Assembly (NCBI RefSeq): GCF_013318015.2
Contig: NZ_CP115841.1
Coordinates: 124,001-188,000, forward strand
Direction of reading: 5' to 3'
DNA: 64,000 nt
Origin: Agrobacterium tumefaciens
GTDB taxonomy: Bacteria; Pseudomonadota; Alphaproteobacteria; Rhizobiales; Rhizobiaceae
Shown: in pieces, positions 62,488 through 64,000 of the stretch
Layout of the letters: each line of letters opens with the position of its first letter
How positions within the stretch are numbered: position 1 is the stretch's first letter
Translations under genes and position numbers: made by a program
The notes under the pieces: generated by a model
The model's input: the letters and a program-made list of their open reading frames with translations, nothing else
Databases searched by the model: none
What the model was told of the DNA's origin: nothing

Positions 62488-63309
62488 CTACCTGACGGAA
62501 AAATAGAGGACCGGTCGATCCGAAAGAGTGGCAGCGGGAAGCCATTTCTCGCTGTCGAAAAAGCTGCGCGTGAGCTTCAGTCCCGGCAATTGTTCCGTTG
62601 CCAGCAAAATCAGGTTCAGCCGATGCGGCGCAGACAGCTCCGGCTTTAGGGAGACCGAAATACCGAAATGCTCTGCCTGATAGGGTTGCAGCCTGCGTGC
62701 CGGCTCAAGCATGCTGGCAAGGTCCGCCCAGCGGGTCTGCTCGATGATCATCGCCAACGCGTCCTCAAGCTTCGTCAGAATAACGGCACCATCAGGTGTC
62801 TGCGGCGCAACCACTTTCATCCTGATAGAGCGAACCTCGTCGGACGCCTCGCCTCTGATGTCGAGAAAAAGCGATGCCCGTTCCGACGCGTTCGCCGTGT
62901 CCCCGACCACAAGATCGGCCATGCATTCGAAATTGCGGATCTTCACCGGGCTTGCGTGCCAGCCTTGCGGGTTGGAAAAGCCCGCCGCGGTAAAGCGGTC
63001 GCAGAGGTCCTTGCCGGACAGAACGAAGTCGCGGGCAAAGGATGCCCTGTCGCCGCCTTGCTCGAATTTCAGCAGATGCGGCGGTAGATTGAGCTTTTGG
63101 GCGGTAACCTTTTGCCGCTTGACGGGCTTCATCCGGGCTGGCTGCTCGGCGGAGCGTGTGGCAGGCGCAAGGTTGAGATAGCTCAGCAGGCTTTTGAGAT
63201 GTTTCTTGTCATTGGCAAGCAGCACCGTTGCCAATATGGCAAGACAAACTGCCAGCACCGCAAACAGCAGCGCGCCAGGCCTTACTCTTTTTTGCAGGCT
63301 TGCGTCCAT
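62488..63309 (-). CDS. Membrane-anchored protein of unknown function (DUF6030-like)
   Basis: 273 residues. One membrane helix near the N-terminus (GALLFAVLAVCLAILATVLL), a basic linker (RMKPVKRQKVTAQKL), then a probably periplasmic domain (FAREDFVLS-like helix region, LYFSVR end). Resembles a family restricted to Rhizobiaceae without known function. Convergent with galE, 27 bases apart. Confidence 0.75.
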   Translation of the reverse strand: MDASLQKRVRPGALLFAVLAVCLAILATVLLANDKKHLKSLLSYLNLAPATRSAEQPARMKPVKRQKVTAQKLNLPPHLLKFEQGGDRASFARDFVLSGKDLCDRFTAAGFSNPQGWHASPVKIRNFECMADLVVGDTANASERASLFLDIRGEASDEVRSIRMKVVAPQTPDGAVILTKLEDALAMIIEQTRWADLASMLEPARRLQPYQAEHFGISVSLKPELSAPHRLNLILLATEQLPGLKLTRSFFDSEKWLPAATLSDRPVLYFSVR

Positions 63310-63457
63310 CGGGGAACCCTAATGGCTGCCGGGGGAGGGGCGTCAACCGGTTTTTGATATGGCTTTCGGGCTGTCGGTAACCCGGTGAATGTACTGCGAG
63401 CTGAAGGTCATTAAAAATATTCTGTATTCCACCGCCGGATTTTCCGGCGGCGCAACG

Positions 63458-63685
63458 TTATTCGGAGGAATTTTTGAACGAGTCCTGCTCGTCCGCGCTG
63501 CTTTCGTCGTCGGCGACAGGAATGGCGTAGGAACCGTTCAGCCAGCGGGCGAGATCGAGCGAGCGGCAGCGATCCGAACAGAACGGATAGTCTTCCCGTG
63601 TCGAGGGCCGCCCGCACTCCGGACATGGCTTCGTTTTCCGAAGCGGCGTGACATTTCCCGAACCTTCAGGAGATGATTTTGTCAT
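63458..63685 (-). CDS. yacG: DNA gyrase inhibitor YacG (zinc protein)
   Basis: 75 residues. Four zinc-binding cysteines Cys21, 24, 36 and 40 (KPCPECGRPS, YPFCSDRCRSLDLARWLNG). YacG homologues bind gyrase. Its start is 3 bases after the maf stop, the normal alphaproteobacterial arrangement. Confidence 0.93.
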   Translation of the reverse strand: MTKSSPEGSGNVTPLRKTKPCPECGRPSTREDYPFCSDRCRSLDLARWLNGSYAIPVADDESSADEQDSFKNSSE

Positions 63686-63688
63686 GGT

Positions 63689-64000
63689 CTATCCTTCGAG
63701 CCAGCCCGACGTCACCTCGAATCCTTCACCGGAAAGAAGCGACATGGTCTCATACAGCGGCAGGCCGACGACATTGGTGTAGGAGCCGGTCAGTTTCTGC
63801 ACGAATGAGCCGGCAATGCCCTGGATACCATAGGCCCCGGCTTTGCCGCGCCATTGCCCGGAAGCGATATAGGCGTCGATCTCGCGCGTGGTAAGGCGTT
63901 TGAAACGCACCTTGGTTTCCACAACCTTCTGACGGATTTTGCCGCCGGGCGTCACAAGGCAGATGCCGGTATAGACCCAATGGCTGCGCCCCGAGAGAAG
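63689..64000 (-). CDS. maf: Maf-like nucleotide pyrophosphatase, 5' part outside window
   Basis: The reading frame continues past 64000 ([20 protein letters not shown]), so only the C-terminal ~103 residues are here. [19 protein letters not shown] segment, [20 protein letters not shown] and [16 protein letters not shown] are Maf signatures; members hydrolyse non-canonical nucleoside triphosphates such as m5UTP or dTTP/UTP. Followed by yacG. Confidence 0.93.
   Translation of the reverse strand, partial: LLSGRSHWVYTGICLVTPGGKIRQKVVETKVRFKRLTTREIDAYIASGQWRGKAGAYGIQGIAGSFVQKLTGSYTNVVGLPLYETMSLLSGEGFEVTSGWLEG

Overview
The window looks like the circular chromosome of an Agrobacterium (Agrobacterium/Rhizobium group, Rhizobiaceae). 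This rests on recognised genes and gene orders rather than a database search: a che operon with a soluble receptor, CheS, CheY1, CheA, CheR, CheB, CheY2, CheD and CheT followed by fliF and visN/visR; a long PodJ-type polarity protein; a six-gene Mrp antiporter operon with fused A and B subunits; and mosaic palindromic intergenic repeats typical of rhizobia. The DNA is GC-rich and densely coding, with many 1- and 4-base gene overlaps.

Layout. 1-21.8 kb is ordinary chromosome: the 3' part of pyrD, a CAP-domain lipoprotein, a TPR methyltransferase, tandem YitT membrane proteins, an AhpD-like/Rrf2 pair, the ligase-associated helicase and PdeM nuclease pair, a universal stress protein, a TauE/SafE exporter with its membrane partner, podJ, and a beta-oxidation cluster (acyl-CoA dehydrogenase, thiolase, hydratase/dehydrogenase). 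tRNA-Phe(GAA) lies at 22110-22185.

An integrated element of about 12.6 kb uses the tRNA-Phe 3' end as its attachment site. A perfect 50-bp direct repeat (22138-22187 and 34758-34807) bounds it. It carries a tyrosine integrase, an AlpA-like excisionase, two divergent Arc-type regulators around three palindromic operators, a PemK/MazF-like toxin, exported proteins of unknown function, tail-fibre-type genes, and a lambda-like capsid module (protease with nested scaffold, decoration protein, major capsid protein). I see no terminase, portal, tail tube, lysis or complete replication gene. Next to a protein resembling the C-terminal part of a P4-type primase lies a nested inverted-repeat structure with four copies of a 15-bp motif, a good candidate replication origin. 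The element is either a capsid-encoding phage satellite or a strongly reduced prophage.

35-41 kb holds the Mrp/Pha-type cation/proton antiporter operon (minus strand, A to G). 42-55.6 kb holds chemotaxis and motility genes: the che operon (no cheW), fliF, the LuxR-type master regulators visN and visR, and a transmembrane receptor. 55.6-64 kb holds a hybrid histidine kinase with a sodium/solute symporter-like sensor, mscL, an aminotransferase, galE, a membrane-anchored unknown, yacG and the C-terminal part of a Maf pyrophosphatase gene that runs off the window.

Main points for a second look: the element as a possible capsid-forming satellite, its origin-like region, its Arc-type regulatory switch, the globin-like receptor that seems to lack the heme-binding histidine, and a palindrome overlapping the probable visN promoter.
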